Below are positions 1-7,781 of a DNA stretch of 64,000 nucleotides, piece by piece (the stretch's first letter is position 1; every line of letters starts with the position of its first letter). Below the pieces are notes generated by a model. It searched no databases. It was not told where the DNA came from and saw only the letters and a list, made by a program, of their open reading frames with translations. The stretch comes from Akkermansia sp. N21116. Lineage in GTDB: Bacteria > Verrucomicrobiota > Verrucomicrobiia > Verrucomicrobiales > Akkermansiaceae. The translations under genes were made by a program, and so were the position numbers. The stretch spans positions 1,798,001 to 1,862,000 of the forward strand of contig NZ_CP139035.1 of assembly GCF_029854705.2 (NCBI RefSeq), read 5' to 3'.

Positions 1-1
1 G

Positions 2-118
2 ATTCACTATGTTTCTCCTTCACCGCGTGTCTCGCAGAATGCGATTAAAAATTCGTTGCAGTGCCTGTTTTATTATACCTTCCGCAGGTGGTCGGGTAAA
101 AAAGACATCATCCGATAA
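2..118 (+). CDS. C-terminal end of an unidentified protein (5' truncated by the window)
   Basis: An open frame with no stop runs in from the left edge and ends at TAA 116-118, giving 38 residues that finish in a basic tail (RRWSGKKDIIR). It ends 6 bases before the next gene on the same strand, so the two are probably co-transcribed. The composition, with aromatic residues followed by a basic C-terminus, would suit a cytoplasmic tail of an envelope or glycosyltransferase protein. Too little is visible to name a family, and the function is unknown. Confidence 0.45.
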   Translation: MHYVSPSPRVSQNAIKNSLQCLFYYTFRRWSGKKDIIR

Positions 119-124
119 TTAGTT

Positions 125-2122
125 ATGTTCGACTATTTGAAAAAACATGGGTTTCAGGCGAAAGCTATTGTTTTGTTTTCGTTTCTGGCTGCATTTTTGC
201 CTCTAAGTTCCTATTCCCTATTTTTGCCGTGGATTATTATAGGAGTTATTTTTGTTTATAGGACGTCTTTTGTAGAGGATTCTTTGAACTATTTTTCAGG
301 CGAAAGAAAAGAATTATGGATCATCATATGCCTGGCTTTGATTGGCTCTGGTTTGTATGGTATTGATATATACGGTCGATTTTTTTACCTACCTCTGAAT
401 AACGCTGGTGAAGGAAGTAGGATTGGGATTAGGATGCTTTCCCTGCTTCCAGATTCAATATCAATCCGTATGCTAATTTCGAAGCTCTTCTCTCTTGGAT
501 TGGGGGCTTGCTCCGTACCTGTTGCCATTGTCATAGCAAGTATTTTTGAAGGTATACTACAGGGGAGATATTGTAATCGTGCACCAATGGGGCAGAATAT
601 TTTTGCCCGGAGGAATGGATTTGCCATTCAGACGAGTATTTTTATTGCGGCTGTTGTTTGCATTGTTTCCTTTTCCTATTTATTTGGATATAGAATCAGT
701 CCTGATTCTTGCGGATATTTGCGCGAGGCACAGACTTTGGTTGATGGGCATGGCATGCACAATGATTTTGCAGCCGGGGATCCCGATTCCTGGTTTACAT
801 GGTGGCCAGTGGGTTATCCTGCTTTAATCGCGTTCTGCTCATTATTGTTCCGGGTACCGGTGTTACTTGCATCTGTCATTCTTTCTCTCGTGATTCTTGG
901 GTGTATTTTCCTTCTATATTGGAAGAGATTTAGAGATGCTTCATGGGCTTTTTGCCTTTTGTTTGTAACTCCTTTTTCTTTAATGATATTTTCTCAAACA
1001 TGGTCGGAACAGCCGTTTATTCTGGGATTGGTATCATTCTGTTTTATTTTCTCCGATATTATGGAATGCTGGACGCTCGAAGTACGTAAATTTGTTCTTT
1101 TGACTTTATCAGCCTCCCTAGTCATTTTATCGCGCTATATCGGATGTTTTATTACCGGTGTTTTGTGGATGGGTGTTGCGCTACAGTTTTTGATTTATAT
1201 TAAAGGAAAGAAGAAAAATAATGCCAAAGCAACCATAGGGCTCTTTCTATCAGCAATAGCGACGAGTATTCTGGCTTTCGGGTATATGTTACTCAATGTT
1301 GTGAAGTGCGGTTATGCGACAGGGCTGGAGAGATTCCCGGCGCCGGAATCTATTTTTACTCTTTTTAAAATGCTATTGTATTCCACATTGGCTGAATTCC
1401 AGAATAATTTATATATTTCATCCAGTGCGATTATCTTGCCAGTCTTGTTTTTATGTGCATGGGAAATTGCAAAGAGATCCCGCAAGGTGACTTATGAGAA
1501 ATTGATCAGTTTTGCCGAAGAAAATGTTCTGTCCCTGTGCTTTTGTTGTGTCGGTTTGATCTATTATGCTTTGATCGTTTATTCTCGTTTTACAACGTAT
1601 TTTGATACTTTAGGTTTCAGACTTTTACAACCGGCTACCATTCTTGTCGCATCCGGAGTTTTGTCTTACCTTATCAAGACGAATGCTGGCAGGAATATAT
1701 GCGATACTGTCGTGAATCATAAAAAATATACAATTGCCGTAATTTTGTTTTTTATCTGTTCTATAATTGATCCTGTCCAATTATTCAGATCCGTTCGCAC
1801 TGGAACATCCTATGCGAAAATGGAACATGGTTTCTTGTTAAAATATCAGGATATTTCCTCCGGATCTTGTGTCTTATGGGCTCCTGACTATATCAAATTT
1901 ATCCGTCCGGATTTATATGTTTCTAAACCTCAATATTCTCCATTTTTCCCTTATCCTCAAAATCTATCCGAGTTCGAGAAATCTTGTAAGAAATATAAGG
2001 CTGTGTATGTGGATGTGGAGACAGCCAAGAAAAGTATGAATAATAATTATCATCCATCCGTGCAGGAACATTTCAAGATGTTCCTCAAGGATGACGAAAC
2101 CGGATTGAAGCGGTGGAAATGA
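125..2122 (+). CDS. Multi-pass membrane protein, GT-C glycosyltransferase-like
   Basis: The 665-residue protein has about 12 hydrophobic segments spread over residues 15-560 and a soluble C-terminal part of roughly 100 residues. After an early membrane segment, residues 192-200 read SPDSCGYLR. An acidic residue in the first external loop is the usual catalytic position of lipid-phospho-sugar-dependent GT-C enzymes (ArnT/PMT type), followed here by the aromatic stretch WFTWWPVGYP. From this I infer transfer of a sugar from a polyprenyl-phosphate donor on the outer face of the inner membrane; the acceptor is unknown. The gene is clearly AT-rich beside its neighbours, with many TTT, ATT and TAT codons, which often marks surface-polysaccharide genes acquired by transfer. 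The start has no obvious ribosome binding site. A polymerase or flippase-like protein is the alternative. Confidence 0.6.
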   Translation: MFDYLKKHGFQAKAIVLFSFLAAFLPLSSYSLFLPWIIIGVIFVYRTSFVEDSLNYFSGERKELWIIICLALIGSGLYGIDIYGRFFYLPLNNAGEGSRIGIRMLSLLPDSISIRMLISKLFSLGLGACSVPVAIVIASIFEGILQGRYCNRAPMGQNIFARRNGFAIQTSIFIAAVVCIVSFSYLFGYRISPDSCGYLREAQTLVDGHGMHNDFAAGDPDSWFTWWPVGYPALIAFCSLLFRVPVLLASVILSLVILGCIFLLYWKRFRDASWAFCLLFVTPFSLMIFSQTWSEQPFILGLVSFCFIFSDIMECWTLEVRKFVLLTLSASLVILSRYIGCFITGVLWMGVALQFLIYIKGKKKNNAKATIGLFLSAIATSILAFGYMLLNVVKCGYATGLERFPAPESIFTLFKMLLYSTLAEFQNNLYISSSAIILPVLFLCAWEIAKRSRKVTYEKLISFAEENVLSLCFCCVGLIYYALIVYSRFTTYFDTLGFRLLQPATILVASGVLSYLIKTNAGRNICDTVVNHKKYTIAVILFFICSIIDPVQLFRSVRTGTSYAKMEHGFLLKYQDISSGSCVLWAPDYIKFIRPDLYVSKPQYSPFFPYPQNLSEFEKSCKKYKAVYVDVETAKKSMNNNYHPSVQEHFKMFLKDDETGLKRWK

Positions 2123-2146
2123 TGAAACTTTCCCCAACCGCCTCTG

Positions 2147-3763
2147 TCAATAGTAGGCAGGTTGCGTATCGTCTGGAGACTGGAAGTCGTTTTGGAGGCC
2201 GGACCGGTCGGAGTGCATGGTTTCGATCTTGTTGAGCATTTTGATGGTGGCCTTGATGGCTGCTTCCGTTTGATCGGGGTCGAGCCCGCGCGTGCGGAAG
2301 GCTTCTCCCCTGTATTCCCATGAGATGAAGGTTTGGACGATGGCGTTGGTTCTCCCGCCTGGCGGGATATTGACTGAGTAGTTGGTGAGGCGGGGGAAAT
2401 CTCGCTTGAGCTGGTTTTTGTAGATCCGTTTGAGGGCCTGGACGAATGCGTTGTACTGACCGTCGCCGGAGGAGGTTTCCTGATATTCGCAACCGTTGAT
2501 GAGGATTTTGATGGTGGCGACGGGTTTGAGTCCTTGGGCTAGGGAGAGACTGTAGTTGAGGATGCGGACTTGTTCTTCCTCGCGATCCTGCTTGAGAACA
2601 TCGGCGATGATGTAGGGGAGGTCTTCGGCGGTGACGACTTCTTTTTTGTCGCCGAGTTCGATGATTCTGTCCGTGACTCGACGCATGGAATCTTCGTCCA
2701 GCTGGATGGAGAGGGCCTCCAGGTTTTTACGGATATTGGCTTTGCCGGAGAGTTTTCCGAGTGCATATTCGCGGACGCGGCCGAAACGTTCCGGGAGGAG
2801 GTCGTTGCAGTAGAGGTTGTTTTTGCTGTCTCCATCGGCATGGATGCCGGCGCACTGGGTGAATACGTTGGCGCCGATGACGGGCTTATTGGAAGGGATG
2901 CGGATGCCGGAGCAGCTTTCCACGATGCGGCTGATGTGGTTAATCTTTTTCTCCACGGCACGGCAGGAAACGTGCAGTTGATCTTTTAATACGGGCAGGA
3001 TGCTGGAGAGAGGAGCATTTCCCGCGCGTTCTCCCAAGCCGTTGATCGTGGTATGGAGGCCGCTGATACCAGCCTTGACGGCGGCGGCGGCGTTGGCGAC
3101 GGCCAGGTCGTAGTCGTTGTGCGGATGAAAGTCGAAGTGCAATCCGGGGAAGGAGGCTACGATTTCTGCGCAGAAGTCATAGGTGTTCCACGGGTTGAGT
3201 ACGCCGAGGGTATCCGGCAGCATGAAACGGCGGATGGGGCTGTCCTTCAAGGATTCCAGCATGCCGTGGACGTATCCGGGTGAATTCAGCATGCCGTTGG
3301 ACCAGTCTTCGAGGTAAATGTTGACGGCGATACCCATGCGTTCCGCCATGTCGATGTTGCGGCGGATGTCGTCCCAGTGTTCTTCCGGTGTTTTCTTCAG
3401 TTGGCCTTCGCAATGTTTCAGGGAACCTTTTGTGAGCAGGTTGACCGTGCGGCAACCGGAGTTGAGGATCCAGGCGAGGGAGATGCCGCCGTCGACGAAA
3501 CCGAGGATTTCCATGCGATCCAGACAGCCGAATTTATCTGCCCAGGCGGTGATTTCACGGGCGCCTTCCATCTCTCCCTGAGAGACGCGGGCGGATGCGA
3601 TTTCCAGGCGGTCGACGTTCAATTCCTTGACCAGCAGACGGGCAATACTCAACTTTTCCTTCGAGGAAAAGGATGTGCCCGATGTTTGTTCTCCATCGCG
3701 CAAGGTGGTGTCCATGATCTCAATGACGCGTTCGCCTTGGGGCATATTGGATAAATCCGGCAT
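2147..3763 (-). CDS. 2-isopropylmalate / citramalate synthase family protein (LeuA/CimA type)
   Basis: The 538-residue protein belongs to the acetyl-CoA-dependent DRE-TIM aldolases. Residues 18-27 hold the DTTLRDGEQT motif with the catalytic Arg22 and metal ligand Asp23. The metal-binding HPH is at 213-215 and NGLGERAGNA at 241-250. Residues of about 390-515 resemble the LeuA allosteric dimerisation domain, including a GDGQYNAFVQAL stretch. It should condense acetyl-CoA with a 2-oxo acid: 2-oxoisovalerate in leucine synthesis, or pyruvate if it is a citramalate synthase feeding isoleucine. The HADGDSKNNLY region resembles the second LeuA-like enzyme of Bacteroidota leu clusters (recalled similarity). 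No leuB, leuC or leuD is nearby, so the substrate cannot be fixed from context. It converges on the upstream membrane protein gene with a 24-base gap. Confidence 0.8.
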   Translation of the reverse strand: MPDLSNMPQGERVIEIMDTTLRDGEQTSGTSFSSKEKLSIARLLVKELNVDRLEIASARVSQGEMEGAREITAWADKFGCLDRMEILGFVDGGISLAWILNSGCRTVNLLTKGSLKHCEGQLKKTPEEHWDDIRRNIDMAERMGIAVNIYLEDWSNGMLNSPGYVHGMLESLKDSPIRRFMLPDTLGVLNPWNTYDFCAEIVASFPGLHFDFHPHNDYDLAVANAAAAVKAGISGLHTTINGLGERAGNAPLSSILPVLKDQLHVSCRAVEKKINHISRIVESCSGIRIPSNKPVIGANVFTQCAGIHADGDSKNNLYCNDLLPERFGRVREYALGKLSGKANIRKNLEALSIQLDEDSMRRVTDRIIELGDKKEVVTAEDLPYIIADVLKQDREEEQVRILNYSLSLAQGLKPVATIKILINGCEYQETSSGDGQYNAFVQALKRIYKNQLKRDFPRLTNYSVNIPPGGRTNAIVQTFISWEYRGEAFRTRGLDPDQTEAAIKATIKMLNKIETMHSDRSGLQNDFQSPDDTQPAYY

Positions 3764-3911
3764 AGCACACGCAATTTCTCAGGACTTTTCCTTGAGCGCA
3801 AGACCAATTACCGTGCATGATGGGAAGAATGGCGGTAGCGGGTGGAGGGCTGACCGATATGTACGCTTTTCCAAGGGCCTCATCGAAGGAGGAACGTTCT
3901 GCAAAGAATGT

Positions 3912-6083
3912 TCAAACTCCTTCGTGCTCTGCGATGAGTTCGAGGAAATCGTCGAGGTATTTGTCCGCCTTGCCGGCGCCGATGCCGTGGATGTTCATAG
4001 CTCCTTCGCGCGTAGTGGGTTTGAGTCGTGCGAGGGCTTCCAACGTGCTGTTGTGGAAAACCATGTAGGGGCGGAGGTGGTATTCTTCCGCCAATTCGCG
4101 ACGGAGATCCTTGAGTTTCCCGAACAGTTCTTCGTCGAATACCCCGAAGTCGGGACGCGCATTGTTGAAGCGCGGGCGGGTGGGGCCTCCTCGCGTAGAG
4201 GTCACAGACGGAGCAAGAACCCGGGCGGGCGTTTTGCGCGCCAGAGGCCAGATCATGCGGACGGGTTCCCGCCCCATCATGGCATCATGGCCTCGTTTGC
4301 TGATGGTGAGCATGGGGCGTTCCGCCCCGCAGGTGCGGAGGTAACCGGCTAATTTCAGTGATTGGAAGAGTTGTTTGAGGGCGTCTTCCGTCATGTCGGA
4401 GAGGATGCCGTAGGTACTCAGGCGGGGCAGGGATGTTTTGAGAATATCCTGGGTTTTGGCGCCCTTGAGCATTTGAATGATCTTCACCTTGCCCCAGCGT
4501 CCCTCCCATTGACCATCCCGGTTGCGGTAGGATGCCCGGGCGATACCGCTGAGAGCTTTACGGACGATTTCCGTCTCCTGCGGCCCCAGTTCCTCTGCGG
4601 TATAGCCGTCCATGCCGGCACATTGGTCGCAATGGCCGCAAGGTTCGGAGTCTCCTTCGCCGAAGTATTGGAGAATCCATTGCTGGCGGCAGCCGTCGGA
4701 GTAGGCGTAGGAGGTCATGGCCTTGAGTTTGTCGCGGTCACGGTTCTCCTTTTCAATAATAGCCTGGGCGTCGATATTGATGTGCTGGGCACCCCATTCC
4801 GGATGGAGGATACGCGTGCCGCGGATGCGTTGTCCTGGGACATCGAAGCGTTCGATGGCTCCGGCCCGGGCGAGAGCCGCCAGAGCGGAACCGACGGACA
4901 TTTCGTTCTTGCACTGCATTTTGGTGGCGATTTCCTCCATGCTCCACAAAAGCTCGTGAGTTTGGGCGTCGCAGAACTTGCGGAGCATTTCGTACAGGTC
5001 GACGATGAAGACGAATCCGGGGTTGGCCCCTTCGATGAAGAATTCCTGTGTTCTCAGATCGGCGTGGTTGAACAGCAGGTCGCAACTGGCATCGTCTCCG
5101 TCACGTCCCGCCCGTCCTGCTTCCTGATAGTAGGCTTCAACACTGCCGGGAATTTCAAAATGGGCGACGAAACGGACGTCGTCGCGGTCGATTCCCATTC
5201 CGAAGGCGTTGGTGGCGACGGCAACATCGGCTTCTTTGGATATGAATTTGTTCTGAGCCTCCTCCCGGGCATTGTCATCCATGCCGGCGTGGTAGGCAAT
5301 GGCATTGATTCCAAGGTTACAGAGTTCCTCATAGACGAGTTCCACTTTCTTGCGGGTGGTGCAATATACGATACCCGTCTTGCCGGTGCGGACGATTTCG
5401 TGGAGTTTTTTGAATTTCTCCTTGTTCGTATCGCAGGGTGTGATGTGGAAATGGAGATTTTCGCGAGCGAACCCGCGTACAATCACTTCGGGATCGTGCA
5501 TCGGGAGATGGGAAAGGATGTCCTCGCGGACTTTCGGAGTAGCCGTAGCTGTTAGGGCAAGCAGCTGGGGATTACCCAGTTCGTTCATGGCGTAGCCCAG
5601 TTTTAAATAATCGGGGCGGAAGTCATGTCCCCATTGGGAGAGACAGTGGGCTTCGTCGATGGCGACAAGATCGATTTCCACTTCCGCCAGCGCACGCCTG
5701 AATCCCGGTTGTCCGAACCGTTCCGGAGCCACATACACCAGTTTGTAGAGTCCTTCCCGCATTTTGTGGAGGCGTTCCCGTTGTTCCTGCATGGAGAGGG
5801 AACTGTTGATCATGGTGGCGGGTATCCCTTTTTGCTCCAGGGCATCCACTTGATCCTTCATCAATGCAATCAACGGGCTGACGACCAGAGTTACTCCTTC
5901 CCGGCAGATGGCAGGCAATTGATAGCAAAGGGATTTCCCTCCACCCGTCGGCATCACGACCAGGGCATCTTTGCCCTCCAGAACAGCCTGGACAACCTGA
6001 TCCTGGCCTTCTCGCAACCCGGAAAAACCGAAATAGGTTTCCAGGGCAAGCAGGGGATCTCGGAGAACGCGGAACTCATTCAT
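3912..6083 (-). CDS. recQ: ATP-dependent DNA helicase RecQ
   Basis: RecQ is a 3'-5' superfamily 2 helicase used in recombinational repair and restart of stalled forks. Counted from the ATG at 6083, the protein has Walker A (TGGGKS) at about residues 46-51 and the DEAH box at 143-146 within DEAHCLSQWGHDFRPDY. It also has the helicase C-terminal motif EAGRAGRDG, a zinc-binding Cys set (CRQQW, CGHCDQC), an RQC winged helix and a C-terminal HRDC domain of about 70 residues. The full 723-residue length is slightly longer than E. coli RecQ, mostly through the RQC-HRDC linker. A GTG at 6095 gives four more residues, but it lies inside the Shine-Dalgarno sequence AGGTGGGA that is well placed for the ATG at 6083, so I take the ATG. 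Confidence 0.95.
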   Translation of the reverse strand: MNEFRVLRDPLLALETYFGFSGLREGQDQVVQAVLEGKDALVVMPTGGGKSLCYQLPAICREGVTLVVSPLIALMKDQVDALEQKGIPATMINSSLSMQEQRERLHKMREGLYKLVYVAPERFGQPGFRRALAEVEIDLVAIDEAHCLSQWGHDFRPDYLKLGYAMNELGNPQLLALTATATPKVREDILSHLPMHDPEVIVRGFARENLHFHITPCDTNKEKFKKLHEIVRTGKTGIVYCTTRKKVELVYEELCNLGINAIAYHAGMDDNAREEAQNKFISKEADVAVATNAFGMGIDRDDVRFVAHFEIPGSVEAYYQEAGRAGRDGDDASCDLLFNHADLRTQEFFIEGANPGFVFIVDLYEMLRKFCDAQTHELLWSMEEIATKMQCKNEMSVGSALAALARAGAIERFDVPGQRIRGTRILHPEWGAQHINIDAQAIIEKENRDRDKLKAMTSYAYSDGCRQQWILQYFGEGDSEPCGHCDQCAGMDGYTAEELGPQETEIVRKALSGIARASYRNRDGQWEGRWGKVKIIQMLKGAKTQDILKTSLPRLSTYGILSDMTEDALKQLFQSLKLAGYLRTCGAERPMLTISKRGHDAMMGREPVRMIWPLARKTPARVLAPSVTSTRGGPTRPRFNNARPDFGVFDEELFGKLKDLRRELAEEYHLRPYMVFHNSTLEALARLKPTTREGAMNIHGIGAGKADKYLDDFLELIAEHEGV

Positions 6084-6208
6084 AATACGTCCCACCTAAT
6101 TTGCCATATCCTCGGAAAACATGGAAGTCGAAACCCCTTCGCCTTGCGCCATCAAGGAGGAAATAAGGAAAAAGATGAGAATTTCTAATAATTTTTTCCG
6201 TTTACTGC

Positions 6209-6236
6209 TTGACGAAAATCAAGAACCGTGTATATT
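6209..6236 (+). promoter_or_regulatory. Sigma-70-like promoter of the tRNA-Arg gene
   Basis: TTGACG at 6209-6214 and TATATT at 6231-6236 are separated by 16 bases. They stand about 40 bases upstream of the tRNA-Arg gene in an AT-rich gap, as expected for a strong stable-RNA promoter. The same transcript may continue into the tmRNA. Confidence 0.65.
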
Positions 6237-6276
6237 CCTCTCACCGCTTCGGTGGTACATGATGCAAATCATAAAA

Positions 6277-6353
<77 letters not shown>

Positions 6354-6376
6354 TTTGCACCATGAAGACACGGAAT

Positions 6377-6421
6377 CCTGCCTTACGGACAAAGAAGTTC
6401 GAACAAAGGGCAGGTTTTTTT
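6377..6421 (+). terminator. Possible terminator between tRNA-Arg and tmRNA
   Basis: CCTGCC at 6377-6382 pairs with GGCAGG at 6409-6414 and is followed by seven T. The stem is short and the loop long, so partial read-through into the tmRNA is possible. Confidence 0.5.
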
Positions 6422-6440
6422 GTCTCAACATACATAACGT

Positions 6441-6802
6441 GGGGGCGCCTTGGTTTCGACTGGAAGTTTGAGGTGCCGGCTGCATGTGAAGGTTGATCAG
6501 TTGGCCTTCTAAAAAGCTGATCAAAAAAATAAATGCAGACTCTAACGAGCTCGCACTGGCTGCCTAATTAACGCGGCCTCGTCCGATCACCAACGCCTGC
6601 TAGGTGGGAAGACGTCATAATCAGCAGGCTGGTGCAAAGCGGGGTTGCCGCGCCGCGCACGAGATTTCCACAGGCAACTGGCGAGCCTCATAGCTGACGC
6701 ATGGCGGAGAGGACGCGAGATTGCAGCAATATGCGTCTGAACATGGAGATGCCAGCACCAACGGCATTCAGGACAGGGGTTCGATTCCCCTCGCCTCCAC
6801 CA
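6441..6802 (+). ncRNA. ssrA: Transfer-messenger RNA (tmRNA)
   Basis: tmRNA rescues ribosomes stalled on broken mRNAs by acting first as alanyl-tRNA and then as a short message that adds a degradation tag. The tRNA-like ends are clear. GGGGGCG at 6441-6447 pairs with CGCCTCC at 6792-6798, followed by the discriminator A and CCA, and the T-arm GGTTCGATTCC lies just before. The tag frame starts at the GCA resume codon 6535-6537 and stops at TAA 6565-6567, giving ADSNELALAA. This has the expected Ala-rich, hydrophobic end recognised by ClpXP-type proteases. The 362-nt length is normal for a one-piece tmRNA. It is followed by a strong terminator. Confidence 0.97.
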
Positions 6803-6813
6803 CTCCTTTCATG

Positions 6814-6849
6814 CCGCAAGTCTTTGAAATATAGGGCTTGCGGTTTTTC
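6814..6849 (+). terminator. Rho-independent terminator of the tmRNA gene
   Basis: CCGCAAG at 6814-6820 pairs with CTTGCGG at 6837-6843 and is followed by TTTTT. It lies 12 bases after the tmRNA CCA end. Confidence 0.75.
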
Positions 6850-6861
6850 ATTTTGGTAAAC

Positions 6862-6882
6862 TGCAGTACAAAGTGCAGTACA
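6862..6882. repeat. Two 9-bp direct repeats TGCAGTACA
   Basis: TGCAGTACA occurs at 6862-6870 and again at 6874-6882, spaced 12 bases start to start, just beyond the tmRNA terminator. It could be a protein-binding site. It might also be a scar of integration at ssrA, a common attachment site, but no integrase or duplicated tmRNA end is visible. The rest of the gap up to 7021 shows no gene. Confidence 0.5.
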
Positions 6883-7021
6883 TTATAATGGATTTTAGAA
6901 ACAATGTGCTGTGGGTATGAAAAAGTTCTGTGAGAGAGAAGCCGACGAAGTGATTGTATTTTCTGTCGTCCTCTATGTGGAGGGAGCGAGGCGTCAGGAA
7001 AAGAATGATGATTGATAGATA

Positions 7022-7050
7022 TTGACTTGAATAATTTTCAATAGTATTTT
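7022..7050 (+). promoter_or_regulatory. Promoter of the DUF2089/membrane-protein pair
   Basis: TTGACT at 7022-7027 and TATTTT at 7045-7050 have a 17-base spacer. They stand 30 bases upstream of the ATG at 7081, which also has a well-placed GGAAG ribosome binding site. Confidence 0.6.
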
Positions 7051-7080
7051 AACATTATTAAATCAAATAAGGAAGATTTC

Positions 7081-7380
7081 ATGCATATAATGTCGGATTG
7101 GTTCACGCATCTTGAGAATGAAGACATGAACTTCATCAAGCGGTTTGTTCTGTCTTCAGGATCATTGAAGGCTGTGGCGCAGCAATACGGGGTTACATAT
7201 CCGACGGTGAGGTTGCGTCTGGATAGGTTGATTCAAAAAATCGAAGAGGCAGACACAGTTGAAATGAGAGATCCTTTCGTGATGCACATCAAGCAGCTAG
7301 CTTTGAATGAAAAGATCAGTTTGGAGGCAGCCAAGTCTCTGATCAATGAATATCATAAACATAAAACGAGAAAGGAATAA
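7081..7380 (+). CDS. DUF2089-family helix-turn-helix protein
   Basis: The 99-residue protein carries the pattern of the DUF2089 C-terminal domain. Residues 18-50 read as a helix-turn-helix (FVLSSGSLKAVAQQYGVTYP, then a TVRLRLDRLI recognition helix), followed by an acidic linker and a helical tail with a KHKTRKE end. Zinc-finger cysteines found at the N-terminus of longer DUF2089 members are missing, so this is the short form. It is probably a transcriptional regulator of the following membrane protein gene, which starts 3 bases after its stop; such pairing is common for this family. The start is supported by a GGAAG sequence 6 bases upstream. Confidence 0.8.
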   Translation: MHIMSDWFTHLENEDMNFIKRFVLSSGSLKAVAQQYGVTYPTVRLRLDRLIQKIEEADTVEMRDPFVMHIKQLALNEKISLEAAKSLINEYHKHKTRKE

Positions 7381-7383
7381 AAT

Positions 7384-7725
7384 ATGTGGTTCAATGAGAC
7401 AACGGGGCATTTGATTGCCAATATTCTTGGAGTGTCGATCGGCCTTTTCGGTGGAATTTGGGGGACGATGACCGGAGTACTTGCTCCCAAAGGCAGGGGG
7501 CGAAGTTTTGTCCTGGGGGCGGCAAAGTTTTTTTTCACTGTCGGCGTCATGTTGTTGCTTGCCGGCGGTGTCGCATTGTTGACGGGACAACCTTATCATG
7601 TATGGTTTCCGTTTTTTATCTGTGGCTTTGTACCTGTTGTAGCGGTATCGTATACTTACCGGATTCTCAAAAAGAGATATACGCAATTGGAATTGAATAA
7701 GATGTATATTGATGACATGAAGTAA
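7384..7725 (+). CDS. Small membrane protein paired with DUF2089 regulator
   Basis: The 113-residue protein has three predicted membrane segments: about residues 12-32, the hydrophobic stretch at 46-66, and 76-94. They are joined by a basic loop (PKGRGRS). The C-terminal tail of about 20 residues is charged and probably cytoplasmic. No catalytic motif is visible. It starts 3 bases after the DUF2089 gene and is surely co-transcribed with it from the promoter at 7022-7050. Regulator/membrane-protein pairs of this kind often sense envelope or membrane stress, but the function here is not known. Confidence 0.75.
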   Translation: MWFNETTGHLIANILGVSIGLFGGIWGTMTGVLAPKGRGRSFVLGAAKFFFTVGVMLLLAGGVALLTGQPYHVWFPFFICGFVPVVAVSYTYRILKKRYTQLELNKMYIDDMK

Positions 7726-7781
7726 TTTCCGTCTTGGGGACGATGAGGAAAAGAAATTTATCCCGGGACCGGGAATCCGGA

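Noticed and set aside
3764-3911. Possible small gene between the LeuA-type gene and recQ
   Set aside because: Only short antisense-like frames are seen in this 148-base gap; nothing can be supported.
6803-7725. Integrated genomic island at ssrA
   Set aside because: No integrase, no duplicated tmRNA 3' end and no phage-type gene were found; only two short repeats are visible.
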